The position numbers were made by a program, and so were the translations under genes. The notes beneath the pieces are model-generated. The model was not told where the DNA came from and made no database searches. It worked only from the letters and a program-made list of their open reading frames with translations. A DNA stretch of 64,000 nucleotides from Azolla caroliniana (taxonomy: Eukaryota; Polypodiophyta), in contig JBHGNT010000006.1 in assembly GCA_043228905.1 (NCBI GenBank), positions 22,196,001 to 22,260,000 of the forward strand. Direction: 5' to 3'. How positions within the stretch are numbered: the stretch's first letter is position 1; each line of letters starts with the position of its first letter. Positions 12,085 through 22,011 of this stretch are shown piece by piece.

Positions 12085-12668
12085 GCATATTGATTCATGA
12101 GAGAATTAACACACAAACATAGTTTGGGAATTCGTAAGAATGTCTTACAAATTACATGAATCAAACATTGTGTTAAATTTAACAATTGTTTACCATTTTT
12201 GGCATAAATTTATTTTTTATTACAAGAACTATTACACCTTGTTTTTGACAAATATTAATGTGGTGCTTTTTAATTTGATTTTCAGTTGTATGCGCCCTTA
12301 TATATTCTCAACAGACCATTCCACTTCATCTAACCCCACTTTCCTTCCTCATGTTAACAATTTAATGCCTACTTTTGCATATTGATTCATGAGAGAATTA
12401 ACACACAAACATAGTTTGGGAATTCGTAAGAATGTCTTACAAATTACATGAATCAAACATTGTGTTAAATTTAACAATTGTTTACCATTTTTGGCATAAA
12501 TTTATTTTTTATTACAAGAACTATTACACCTTGTTTTTGACAAATATTAATGTGGTGCTTTTTAATTTGATTTTCAGTTGTATGCGCCCTTATATATTCT
12601 CAACAGACCATTCCACTTCATCTAACCCCACTTTCCTTCCTCATGTTAACAATTTAATGCCTACTTTT
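12085..12668. repeat. Perfect tandem duplication, 292-bp unit, two copies
   Basis: The block starting GCATATTGATTCATGAGAG at 12085 repeats from 12377. I see no difference between the copies by eye, and the short frame in each translates identically. The unit is AT-rich and probably non-coding. It is either a very recent duplication or an assembly duplication. Confidence 0.9.
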
Positions 12669-13887
12669 GACACATTGCAAAATTCCACTTCTCATTAGAT
12701 TCTCATACAACTCAATTGCGAACCATTTGCTAAGAATCTCTTCACATTGTTATGTGGTGGAGATCATCACATTATCTTGTGAATTGTTCTAAAAGCCATT
12801 AATATTCTGCAGCATCCTCACTTTATGTGTATTCAAATCAATGCTCTTGTAATCCTAACTAGAAATGCATATGCCAAAAAAACCCATATTTGATCTCACT
12901 TTCCCAAGGTTGGCATAGCATTTCTGAAATCAATCTATTTTTAAAATACTCAAATTCTTAACATAGTTGGAGTCTAGTAATAACAAATATATATACAAGG
13001 GTGTTATAAAAAAATCTTTGGCCAGATGACTCCCTGATATTTACAAAATATCTTCTAAAATCCATTCAAGTACAAATGTATTTATAAAATTTAAAATTGA
13101 TTGAAACTTAATTATATATTTTCAATATGATGCAAGTTATAGTCTTATAGGATCAATCTCAAACGCCTTATAATATCAATTTCAAATGCTGCTTACTACC
13201 ATAGACTCATTATGCGAGACATTTGAAATTATTGATTAGAAATGATCAAGATTTGATTCTTGAGTGACAATATCAATCAAATCTAACAGCCCTGTGTTAG
13301 CACTACATCAATGTATCACTATAATTTCATACGACAAAATAGTCGTATCAATCAAAGGTAAGGCTATTGCTTCTATTGCAACATCCCTTGAGCTGATATA
13401 ATGCAACTTCAATGCGATAAGATTTCAATGTTAATTTGATTATTAGCATTTGGAATCACTTCTTGAAGATACACCATCTCATACTTCGAATTTTATGATT
13501 GCCATAATGGAAGTGGATCAAACAATGGTTGCTTTGGTTAACAGCATTTATCATCACGCAACCATCTTATTTAAAAAATTGCAGGCGATATCTTCCCTTG
13601 GAAGACAGGAAGTTGTCTCAAACTTTTGGCCCTATGCCTAAAGTGTTCACTGACTCCCTCCTACCACAAGTATTATATCAATACCCAATTTGATAAACAA
13701 TTTGTGCTTGTAGTCATGAGGATGACTCTGACATCAAAGACGATCTCTAAGATAACCCTATTGACGGTAAACTTGATTGGTAAACCTTAATCAATGCCTC
13801 CGATATAAGTCTCGTCAGTTATGAGAAACATATCACAACCAGAAATTGGAGTATAGTATTTGTGAGGCAGTAGAAGGCCGACCTTCA
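12669..13887. other. Intergenic, 3' flank of the Bet1-like locus
   Basis: AT-rich sequence without a recognisable gene. A 63-codon plus-strand frame at 13450-13641 has no family match that I recognise. Confidence 0.4.
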
Positions 13888-13972
13888 TCAACACCAAAAG
13901 AAGACCAGGAGAAACATTATGACGAACACTATTGCAATGTATCAAGCTTCTCCTAGAATTTGCGTCAAATAC
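13888..13972 (-). other. Terminal anchor exon, copy C (frameshifted)
   Basis: It follows a TTTTGGTATCAG acceptor and reads VFDANSRRSLI. The frame then shifts: the hydrophobic helix (IAIVFVIMFLLVFFW) continues in the neighbouring frame to a TGA at 13888. It is most similar to copy B. Confidence 0.7.
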
Positions 13973-14105
13973 CTGATACCAAAAGAAAAATGCATGCACT
14001 TCATTTAGTTTACTGTAAGAATTGCATCCTTGCCATTACATTACAGACAGATAAGGTGAAATTTTAGTACTCCAGTAATTTCAAGTATAAGTGAAAGCTT
14101 GACCT

Positions 14106-14198
14106 TTATCTACGCCAAATGAAGGCTAGGAAAAATAATATCACAAACACTAGTACCAATGGTAGTATCAAGCTTCTCTTCGAATTTGCCTCAAATAC
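14106..14198 (-). other. Terminal anchor exon, copy B (intact)
   Basis: It follows a TTTTGTATCAG acceptor and reads VFEANSKRSL, then a strongly hydrophobic helix ending AFIWRR and TAA, 30 residues. Phase matches exon 4, so it could replace copy A. Confidence 0.7.
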
Positions 14199-14302
14199 CT
14201 GATACAAAAGAAAAATGCAGATCCTTTATTTAGTCTAAAGTAACAACAGCATCTTTGCCATTTCAATACTAACAGAGAAATTTTAGTTGCTAAAAACACT
14301 CA

Positions 14303-14389
14303 TCAATTGGTCAGGAAATAGACCAGAAATATTGTGATGAACATCGCAACCAACATAAGCCAGCTTTTTCCTCTTTTTTTCTCAAAAAC
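14303..14389 (-). other. Terminal anchor exon, copy A (intact)
   Basis: It follows a TTTTATGTCAG acceptor and reads VFEKKRGKSW, then a hydrophobic helix ending VYFLTN and TGA, 28 residues. This is the closest of the three to the BET12 tail (VFEKKS...). Confidence 0.75.
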
Positions 14390-14576
14390 CTGACATAAAA
14401 GAAAATTGATCTCTGGATCAATGGAAAAGCAAAATGATTGTACAACACATTGATTCATCTCTCTAAGCTACATAAAAAAGATAGGTTGCTAATTATATAA
14501 GCCTAGAGTCAAATTTGCAGCTAAATGTTTCAATTTAAGAATTAACATTTGCTAGCTAATGCGAAGTAGTGTTTTT

Positions 14577-14612
14577 TTGGTATTAATTAATTAATTAATT
14601 AATTAATTAAGA
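14577..14612. repeat. TTAA-type microsatellite
   Basis: ATTA units repeat about eight times inside the Bet1-like locus, between exon 4 and anchor copy A. Confidence 0.9.
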
Positions 14613-14775
14613 ATTAAGATATTGGGAACCAAGAGGGCCCCAAAGTCATTCATGAAGTAAATAATTGACAACATAGGAAGGTCATTACCTTCTTAAACCT
14701 CCCTACAGTTACTGCTAGCATGCCTCTTGATGTATCCATGTGGCTTCCCTGACATGAAGAAAGAAAAGAACTCTT

Positions 14776-14817
14776 CTATTATGTTATGGTACTTCTTCAT
14801 TCATGAAATATGACAAC
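14776..14817 (-). other. Degraded SNARE-core exon 3 remnant
   Basis: On the minus strand this translates as LSYFMNEEV, Pro, stop, HNR. It aligns without gaps to the family segment around (I/D)(H/N)EEV-x-x-HNR. The TAA is at 14785-14787. No AG precedes it, and only 27 bp separate it from exon 4, too short for an intron. Confidence 0.6.
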
Positions 14818-15119
14818 ATAAAATGATGTTAGGGCATAATTTGTGACTGTTTTCTATATGTATATGACCATTTAAAATGGCATGAGGACATATTAGATTA
14901 CGTCCTATTCTGTTAGAGTTTACATATATTCTCATATGAAAATATAGGGAGTTTTTCTGAAATACCCCTGAAGTCTTAATATTTCCCTTATGATCCAGAG
15001 ATTACATTATGACCACATCATTTCTCCAAATGCCTTTGGTCAACGCCCTCAATCACACTCACTCCTTTCTCTCTTTTTCAGTATCCACTCTCTCTCTCTT
15101 TCCCTTCCTTTTTAGTGTA

Positions 15120-15260
15120 GTAGTATAGTATCCATACACGCTGCTGCTCTGCCTGCTATCTGCTCATGCAACTTCCATGTTCTCAAGCCTCCCCATTGCT
15201 CCTGCTCTGAATGCTACCTGCTCACTCCTGCCTGCCACTTGCTCCTCAATCCCCCCCACT
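15120..15260. repeat. CTGCT-rich degenerate repeat
   Basis: Short imperfect units of the type CTGCTC(T/A)GCCTGCTA recur in the large Bet1 intron. A plus-strand frame across it is not gene-like. Confidence 0.45.
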
Positions 15261-16584
15261 TTACTTTTTTACACTATCTACTCTTATCTGCTCCATATCC
15301 ATTCCAACACCAACCTAACACATGACAACCACCACACTGGAACAAAACAATGGATGGACATTTAGAAAACCTCAATGAAACATTTTAATTTTTGACTATG
15401 TGATGTGTGTGTGACAGTGTGTGGTTGTGTGGGTGTTCAAAGACACTGATGGCCCCCATTAAAGTTGGGTGATGCCAGCTGTGTTGAAATGAACCAGGGT
15501 CCTGGATCAAGATGGGCGATACCAGTGATCATACTCTCAAAATGGCAGTCTCAGATAAAAACTCAGGCTTCCTTACGAAAATTCATGGTTACCAGGGTCC
15601 TTGAGTTCTAAGTTTGATTTCTTTATGAAACTTGAAATGTCATTTGTTTTCTACTTCTCTATCTCCTTTTACATTTCTTGGTGGAGCTTTAATATGATAC
15701 TTCAATTATCATGCCCACCTAACAAGTCACCACATTTATCTCAAATTACCTCATATTTTGAGCACGTGAGAACTGATATTCACCTTCTACTATGTTTTCA
15801 TAGCATACCTTCATTTTTTTCATACTTGGGTGATGATGCCATGATGCTACATCAACACCTAGCTTGTGCAAGTGAGGTGAAAGAAGTGTTAAGGATATCC
15901 ATGAGTTAAGGCTCATGGAGGTAGTAAAATGCAAATGGATACGTTCTGGCATTTTTACCTTGTATCACAGACGGCATCGAGGGTCAACATTTGCAACATA
16001 ATCTTCCAACTTTGAGATTTTAGCAACTTGCCATTTCATCCTTAGTGCCTCGACTGATCTATTCTCGATGATCACATCCGTCATAGCAAAGTTGAGAGCT
16101 TCAATAGATCTTTTACTCCCCATCTTTTAAACCATTTCATAATGTCAAGGACCCACTAGATGAGAGGATTTGCTCTTCTTAGTTTTTCAAACCTTGCATC
16201 TATGTTTCAAGCTTATTTTTGGCAATCTACGATTGGGCATATTATTGCCTTCTCTGATATATTTGTATACTCTTTGCATGGCTCACATCGACATACGCCT
16301 AGCACTTGTTTCTAATAGCATGATAGGATAGGATCTTTTAATTTTCTCTATTTCATTCCATGCACTAAATGAGAAAGTGTCACCCCATACTTCCACTTCA
16401 CAGATCAACACATAGAGAGAGAGAGAGAGAAGGTTGATTAAAGGAATTAATGAGAATTTGGGGGTATTTCAAATCTTTTCCCAAATTTATATGAGTGTAT
16501 ATCATGAAAGCTAGCATCCTATGTATTTCATCTATCATCATATAATGATGTTGGGCCATGCCACAGAAATTAACATTCTACTCT

Positions 16585-16900
16585 GCAAATTGTATTTCTT
16601 CATGTACATGAGCAACTGTATTCCGTCATGTACATGAGCAACGGAAATTGTATTTCTTCATGTACATGAGCAACTGTATTCCTTCATGTATATCTGTGAT
16701 CATGTATATCTGTCGTAATCTGTGATTGTATTTCTTCATGTATATTAGCTTAACATTCCATGAAATCGAGCACAAAATTCTCAATTATACTTGTTTTGTA
16801 TAAGAACTTCAAACCTATTGGAACATACCATCAACTCTAGCATTTTATTCTGTGATTGTACTTCTTCATGTATATCTGTCGTAATCTGTACACGAGAAGA
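16585..16900. repeat. 26-bp minisatellite in the Bet1 intron
   Basis: TGTATT(T/C)C(T/G)TCATGTACATGAGCAAC recurs three times head to tail near 16590-16675. Degraded copies carrying CTTCATGTATATCTGT extend to about 16880. Confidence 0.75.
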
Positions 16901-17131
16901 TAGATTTGTAGCTTCTAGTTAAGAAAAAACAAATGCGAAAAAGGGATAAAATCTAACCTCTAATTCATGTATATGCATACCCTCTTCAGGATATTAACTT
17001 TATCTTGTAAACCATCCACAGCCATATCATTATCATGTTCTGAAATCTCTAGAGCTGAATAGGATGAAGAAGCTCGATTGACACCTTCTTCAATGCCATC
17101 AAAGAGAGAGGACCGTGATCCACGATAATCT

Positions 17132-18346
17132 CTGCAAAGAAAAAGTAAGAAATTATTGCTAACAAATTCTTATGTCTGCAAAATGAAGAAAAATTTATTC
17201 TTATAATCTCTGACAAAAACAGAAAAAGATATGTAATGATATAGGCAAAAAACATACACAACACTACTTCTTTCTGCAAAAACCAGAATATCTGGCCAGA
17301 AACATACAAGTTCTTGGGATAATCTCAGCTATAAAGCATTGTCATAATCCAATAACAAAAGAATAAACTGATTCTTGTGATATAATTTCTTCAGAAACTG
17401 ACCTTGCTCTTGAGAGATGATCTCAGCAAACAAAACAGAAAATTCCTAGAAATAATCTTTGATTAAAATAGAACATTTCTTGAAATGATCTCTGGGAAAA
17501 TAGACAAATTATTGCAATAATATCAACAAATAACATACTAATTCTAGTGAAAATTTCACCAGGAAAAACAGAATGCAATATCTATAAAAACAGACAAATT
17601 GTTGCAGTAACCTTCGCAAATAGCAGAAACTTCAAGAAAAAATAATAGAAAATAGATATTGTGTTAATCCTCATGGAAAATAATAGTTATTCTTGATAAC
17701 TGCAGGAAAACTAGTATTAAAACACCTTCTATTAATCTTCCGAAAAATAGAAAAACCATTGCAGTACTGCCAGTAGAAATAGACAAGCTCTAGAGATATT
17801 ATAAGCAGAAACAGGAAACCTGGTCCAATAAGCTCAAAAAAAACAGAGTTTTCTGCCATCATCTTTGTAAAAAAAAGACAGATTCTTAGCATAATCTTCG
17901 ATGGAAAAACAGAGAAAATCTTGCTATAATCTTTCAGTAAAAGCAGATCAGTGTTTGCCACGATCTCAGCAAAAACCAGGAAAATAAATATTGCAATAAA
18001 CTCTGTCAATTTCTAGCGATAATTGCAACATTTGGCAGGAAAATCAGAGAAAATATTTCCGTAACTCCTGCAAAACAGAAAAAAGATTCTTGCCAAAATA
18101 ATTGCATCTGTGCAAGAAGCAAGGAAAAAGCAGGCGGAATTATTGAAAAAAGGACAGACAAATTCCATTGCGAAGATCTAACCTAAAACAGGCGCATTCA
18201 TCACGTAGGGGATAAAAAGGAGATGGAAATTTTCGACATCAGGAAGCGAAGACAATGGATACGGATCAAAAAAAGGCAAGAAACAGAAGAAAGTATCTGA
18301 TGTTAAAGAAGAAGAAGAAGAAGAAGAAGAAGAAGAGAAGAAATAC
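17132..18346. repeat. Degenerate tandem repeat filling intron 1 of the Bet1-like locus
   Basis: About 20 diverged units of roughly 30-40 bp share a core like ATTCTTGC, AATCTCTGC and AAAAACAGAAAA. They span most of the 1.2-kb intron between exon 1 and exon 2. An AAG microsatellite lies at 18307-18338, next to the exon 1 donor. Confidence 0.6.
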
Positions 18347-18483
18347 CTGCGCGAGTTCATCGAAACGGGTGACAGACAACGATTCTGCTCTGCGATGACT
18401 GGCTCTGTCTCTGCAAACTGTCACTGAATCGCTCGCTCGCCTCAGGCAGCCTCTGGCAGAGTTGTTTTTCTTTATTCGCGACG

Positions 18484-18545
18484 ATGCCCCTCCCGTTTTA
18501 GCTATTTACGAAACTGCCCCTGCGTTTCTCTTCGTTTTTATTATT
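18484..18545. repeat. Left part of a GCCCCTCC/ACCCCTGC tandem array
   Basis: The unit ATGCCCCTCCCGTTTTAGC...ATTTACGAAACTGCCCCTG, ending in CTCTTCGTTTTTAT, matches units at 27724-28110. LINE-1 lies between the two parts, so the array was probably continuous before the insertion. It lies upstream of the Bet1-like start codon. Confidence 0.6.
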
Positions 18546-18549
18546 ATTA

Positions 18550-19470
18550 TCATCTCTTCTCTTCTGTTAGAGACATCCACACTAAACTGATACACCTCCA
18601 AACCATCATTGCCATCGAGCATGAAATAAATCGATGCCTACTATGTTCCAATTCCACCGAACAAAAGAAACACAATCCTTTAGTAATGTTTCTTTTTTTT
18701 AATGCGTCCCCTAATGGTAAAGCTCCAACCATAACTCTCCAAATAAATATCTTGGCTCGTAGCATCAATCGAGAACACCAAACTGCCTTGATCACATGAA
18801 ACCACCAAGTAATGGGCTTATGAAAACCCCATATCTTTATAACCCTTTCTTCCAACCACTTATGTTTGTCAATCAACTTGTGATAAGCCACATTCGTTGA
18901 GATCATTGTCAATCTCTTATTTCCAACAAACCTCCAATCAAGCTCTTGAGATCGCCCATCTAAATCAAGAATTGGCTCATGCGAAGATAGTATTTGTTGC
19001 AACTTATCCCAAATAAAGTTATAACATTTTGGAATACGAAATGTTGATCTTCTTGTTCGAAAAGCCATTAATCTTCTTTGTGAAACCAACAAAGCATCCT
19101 TAACTGTTACCAAACCCAATCTAGTCATCCGATTAAATTGAAGGTTAAGAATTTGTTTACATTCCCACCTCAACAACCTTGATGTTGCCAAAACCTCCAT
19201 TTGTAATGAATTGGAACATCCCCTTTCTTGTGGGGGATGTCATTCCACAAAATCCAACATACTTTGCCAAGATGTCAACAAATGATTAACTATCATAGAT
19301 CCTGTACATTTGAAATCCCTGTCAGAATTAATTACATTCCACCAATTCGCTTCAACCTTCATGTTTCCAAGCTTTATTCCGTTCTTCTCTATAAAGTATG
19401 CCACCATTTCTGTCCAAGGTTGTACACCTTCAAACATGAACCGAATGAAAGTAAATCGACGAGCCACCAT
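18550..19470 (-). pseudogene. LINE-1 ORF2 C-terminal region with zf-RVT domain
   Basis: After a TGA following MLDFVE, the same frame continues to a domain with WRVMVGALPLGDALKKR and CFFCSVELEHSRHRF, typical of the zinc-binding region at the end of plant LINE ORF2. It ends at TEEKR and a stop. Confidence 0.75.
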
Positions 19471-20611
19471 ATGCTCTTATAGATTCAATATTCATGTCAC
19501 ACCAAGACGTTTCAGAGTACAAACATGATCCCATGCCAACCATGACAAGGCACTTTTCCCTTTTCTTTTCCATAACAACATTCGCATCGAACGTGACAAC
19601 ATTTCGAAGAGCTTTCTTTGACCATGGGAGCAAAGGAAGATAATAAGATACCATAGAGACCATAATCGATTGGACCACCTTAAGTCGTACATGAAAAGGC
19701 CAAAATTGAGACCTCTTATACATAAACTTATCCTCCAACCTTTTGGATACCCACTCAATAAGTTTCACATGAGAAATTTCCACCCCAATTGGATATCCAA
19801 GATGACGACAAATCATACCACAATGTACTATCCTTCTTGACCACCCCAACCCTAACACATCTTGTTCTGTACATGAAATGAGGACAAATTTATGTATATT
19901 AATTCTCAACCCTAAAGCATTTGAAAACAATTCCCACACATCTCTTGTTTGACTAATATTTTCCCGATTAGGTGCCAAAAACATAATATGGTCATCTGCG
20001 AGAGCTTGAACAATACATGGCTTCCCTGATGGCAACCTTAGTCAAAGCAATTCTTCCTCCATAGCCATATTGTGTAACTTAACAAGAATAGGATGTGTCA
20101 CAATAGTGAATAGTAAAGGACTTACCGGGCATCCTTGTCTAACTGACCTCCGAATAGAAATCAGTTGTGTTACTCCTCCATTAAACATCACATGTGAAAC
20201 CGAACCCTCCCCTAATGTATATATCAACTTAGACATACGATCACCAAAACCCATATGAGACATCAATTGATTTATAAATGACCAATCCACATTATCATAG
20301 GCTTTCTCGATATCCAATTGTAGCAACATTAATTCTTGTTTAGATTCCTTTGCATAGTCAATTGTCATTTGAACATTTAAAATATTATGTAAAATGTCTC
20401 TTTTTGCTAAAAACCCATATTGAGCATTATGAATAATAGAAGGTAAAACCTTATGCAACCTATTGGCCATCACTTTTGCAAAAATCTTGTACATTCCCCC
20501 CATCAATGAAATAGGCCTCCATTGAGCAAAGGAAGATGGAGAAGGCACCTTCGGCAAAAGCTTGATCAAACCAATTTTCCAAGAATGAGGCATTTCCCCT
20601 GATGTCCACAC
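19430..20611 (-). pseudogene. LINE-1 reverse transcriptase
   Basis: Motifs appear in order: WRPISLMGGMYKIFAK, YGFLAKRDI, LQLDIEKAYDNVDW, SVRQGCPVSPLLF and the catalytic ADDHIMF. An in-frame TGA lies at about 20039-20041, just before LRLPSGKP. A frameshift near 19455-19470 moves to the next frame. This is the RT core of a plant L1-type LINE and is not functional as it stands. Confidence 0.8.
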
Positions 20612-20614
20612 CTT

Positions 20615-21537
20615 CTAAAATAAAACCGTAAAAAGCCCCTTTAACTTAATCACATATTTCTTAAAGAGTTCATGTGTTAATCTATCCCACCCAAGACTCT
20701 TATCATTAGCGAGATGTGACACGACATGTTCCACCTCATCCTCTGAAATATTAGCATCTAATGATTGTGCCACATCATGCGATACATGATTTTTCACTCC
20801 ATTAAAAAATACATCTCTATCCTTTTTAACATTTTCATCGATACACACGTGTACATCCAACAATTGTGTATAATATTCTATGCATTTCTTCACAATTTCT
20901 TGAGGATCGGAACACATGATACCATTTTCCTCTAACCTTACCACATTATGTCGTGCATGTGATTCATGAAGGTCATGAAAAAACTTATGTGATTGACAAT
21001 TAGCATCATCCACTTCTTGTCTTAGACGATGTAGTCTAACATGTTGATAATTTTTTGCAATTTGGTCATGCATCGCAGAAATTAATACCTCTTGATATCC
21101 TATAAACTCTACATCCGTTGGCCAATAAGTTAACAATGAGTTGCATTTATCAAGCAAATTAACTAGGAGACTTAATTTCTTTCTCCTTTTAAAAGCATGG
21201 TGAATTGCATAATATCTAGTTAACCTCTGAACATTTGCAACAAATACTTCCCACACTTCATACCCATCAAATTGAACATGATAGGCAAATGCATCAATCA
21301 ATTGACACATATAGGCATGGAAGACCTCATGATCAAAAAATGATGAATTAAAAATCAATGGTAGTTTTCCTAAAAACTCATAAAAACCTCTAATTGAGTG
21401 GTGATTGAACTCAAAAATTAATGGGAAATGATTTGATATAATTGACCCATAAGACACTGAAATATCCAAAATCTCTAGTAAAAAACCTTCAGTATGCATT
21501 ACATACATTCGATCCAACCTACTCGAATTATCCTTAT
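20615..21537 (-). pseudogene. LINE-1 endonuclease end and linker
   Basis: The frame opens with RLDRMYVM and SNHFPLIFEF, the end of the endonuclease fold. About 250 residues of linker follow, up to the reverse transcriptase. A TAG just after LFTVLF separates it from the downstream frame, which continues in the same phase. Confidence 0.75.
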
Positions 21538-21671
21538 TGTCAGGAACTCTATTAAGGCAGAGAAGGAATTAGTACTAAAAGAAGGATTAGTACTATTGTT
21601 GGGGAATAGTACTAAGACAGAGAAGGATTAGTACTATGAGAGGTGTCGAACTTTTGAGAGAAGGAATGAGT

Positions 21672-21721
<50 letters not shown>

Positions 21722-22011
21722 TGATGCGAAAGATATATGTATTATATGAAGGAAGATATACAACAGTAGTTAGAAGGCTTAAGACTGGCGTTGAACCGAT
21801 TTGGTTCGAACTAATGCCTTGCGCCTCCTTTTATAGTGTCTTCAGGAATACTCCTGAAGTTTCTAGAATGTTCCAGAGAAATCTGGAATATACATCAATT
21901 TCCCAATAAAACCTAAATGAAAATAATATCCTTCAAATTACAATTCATAACCTAATGGTAAAGTCTCGACCCGTGTAACAAAAGGTTATGGGTTCGAGTC
22001 TAGTTATGACA
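21538..22011 (-). repeat. Chromovirus 3' LTR
   Basis: 474 bp, with the same layout as the 5' LTR. It is 4 bp longer, consistent with the GA tract. The TATA box copy is at 21827-21835. The pol frame runs a few codons into this LTR before its stop. Confidence 0.9.
21841..21898 (-). promoter_or_regulatory. Heat-shock-element-like pentamer array in the 3' LTR
   Basis: This is the same twelve-unit array as in the 5' LTR, with the perfect four-unit core at 21856-21873. The TATA box follows at 21827-21835. In the 3' LTR it could drive read-out into LINE-1 and toward the Bet1-like locus, which lies downstream on the same strand. Confidence 0.65.

Larger units (their letters stand above)
13888..18360 (-). 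pseudogene. BET11-like: Bet1-like Qc-SNARE locus, probably decayed
   Basis: Bet1-type Qc-SNAREs are small tail-anchored proteins for ER-Golgi vesicle fusion. Exon 1 is 18347-18360 (MNSR, donor CAG|GTATTT). Exon 2 is 16981-17131 and encodes YRGSRSSLFDGIEEG through LQDKVNILKR, close to Arabidopsis BET11/BET12. Exon 4 is 14689-14748 (SHMDTSRGML, ending RFKK). Exon 5 exists in three versions. Exon 3, the middle of the SNARE helix, is found only as a remnant at 14776-14817. It reads NEEV, then two codons including TAA, then HNR, with spacing matching the family, but lacks usable splice ends. Without it about 19 core residues are missing. A LINE lies about 160 bp upstream of the start codon. I infer a pseudogene, although an intact exon 3 that I failed to see in the 2.2-kb intron cannot be excluded. 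Confidence 0.75.

Noticed and set aside
12140-12698. Two near-identical 81- and 88-codon frames, first read as a small gene pair
   Set aside because: They are the same non-coding segment of a 292-bp tandem duplication, with no known family.
14960-15030. A second candidate for the missing Bet1 exon 3 (minus-strand LT...I... reading of 19 codons)
   Set aside because: Only about five residues match, there is a stop inside, and neither end has a splice signal. The remnant at 14776-14817 fits much better.
21945-22011. tRNA gene in the LTR
   Set aside because: A- and B-box-like motifs are present but there is no complete cloverleaf or acceptor stem, and the segment ends at the LTR boundary. I kept it only as a finding.
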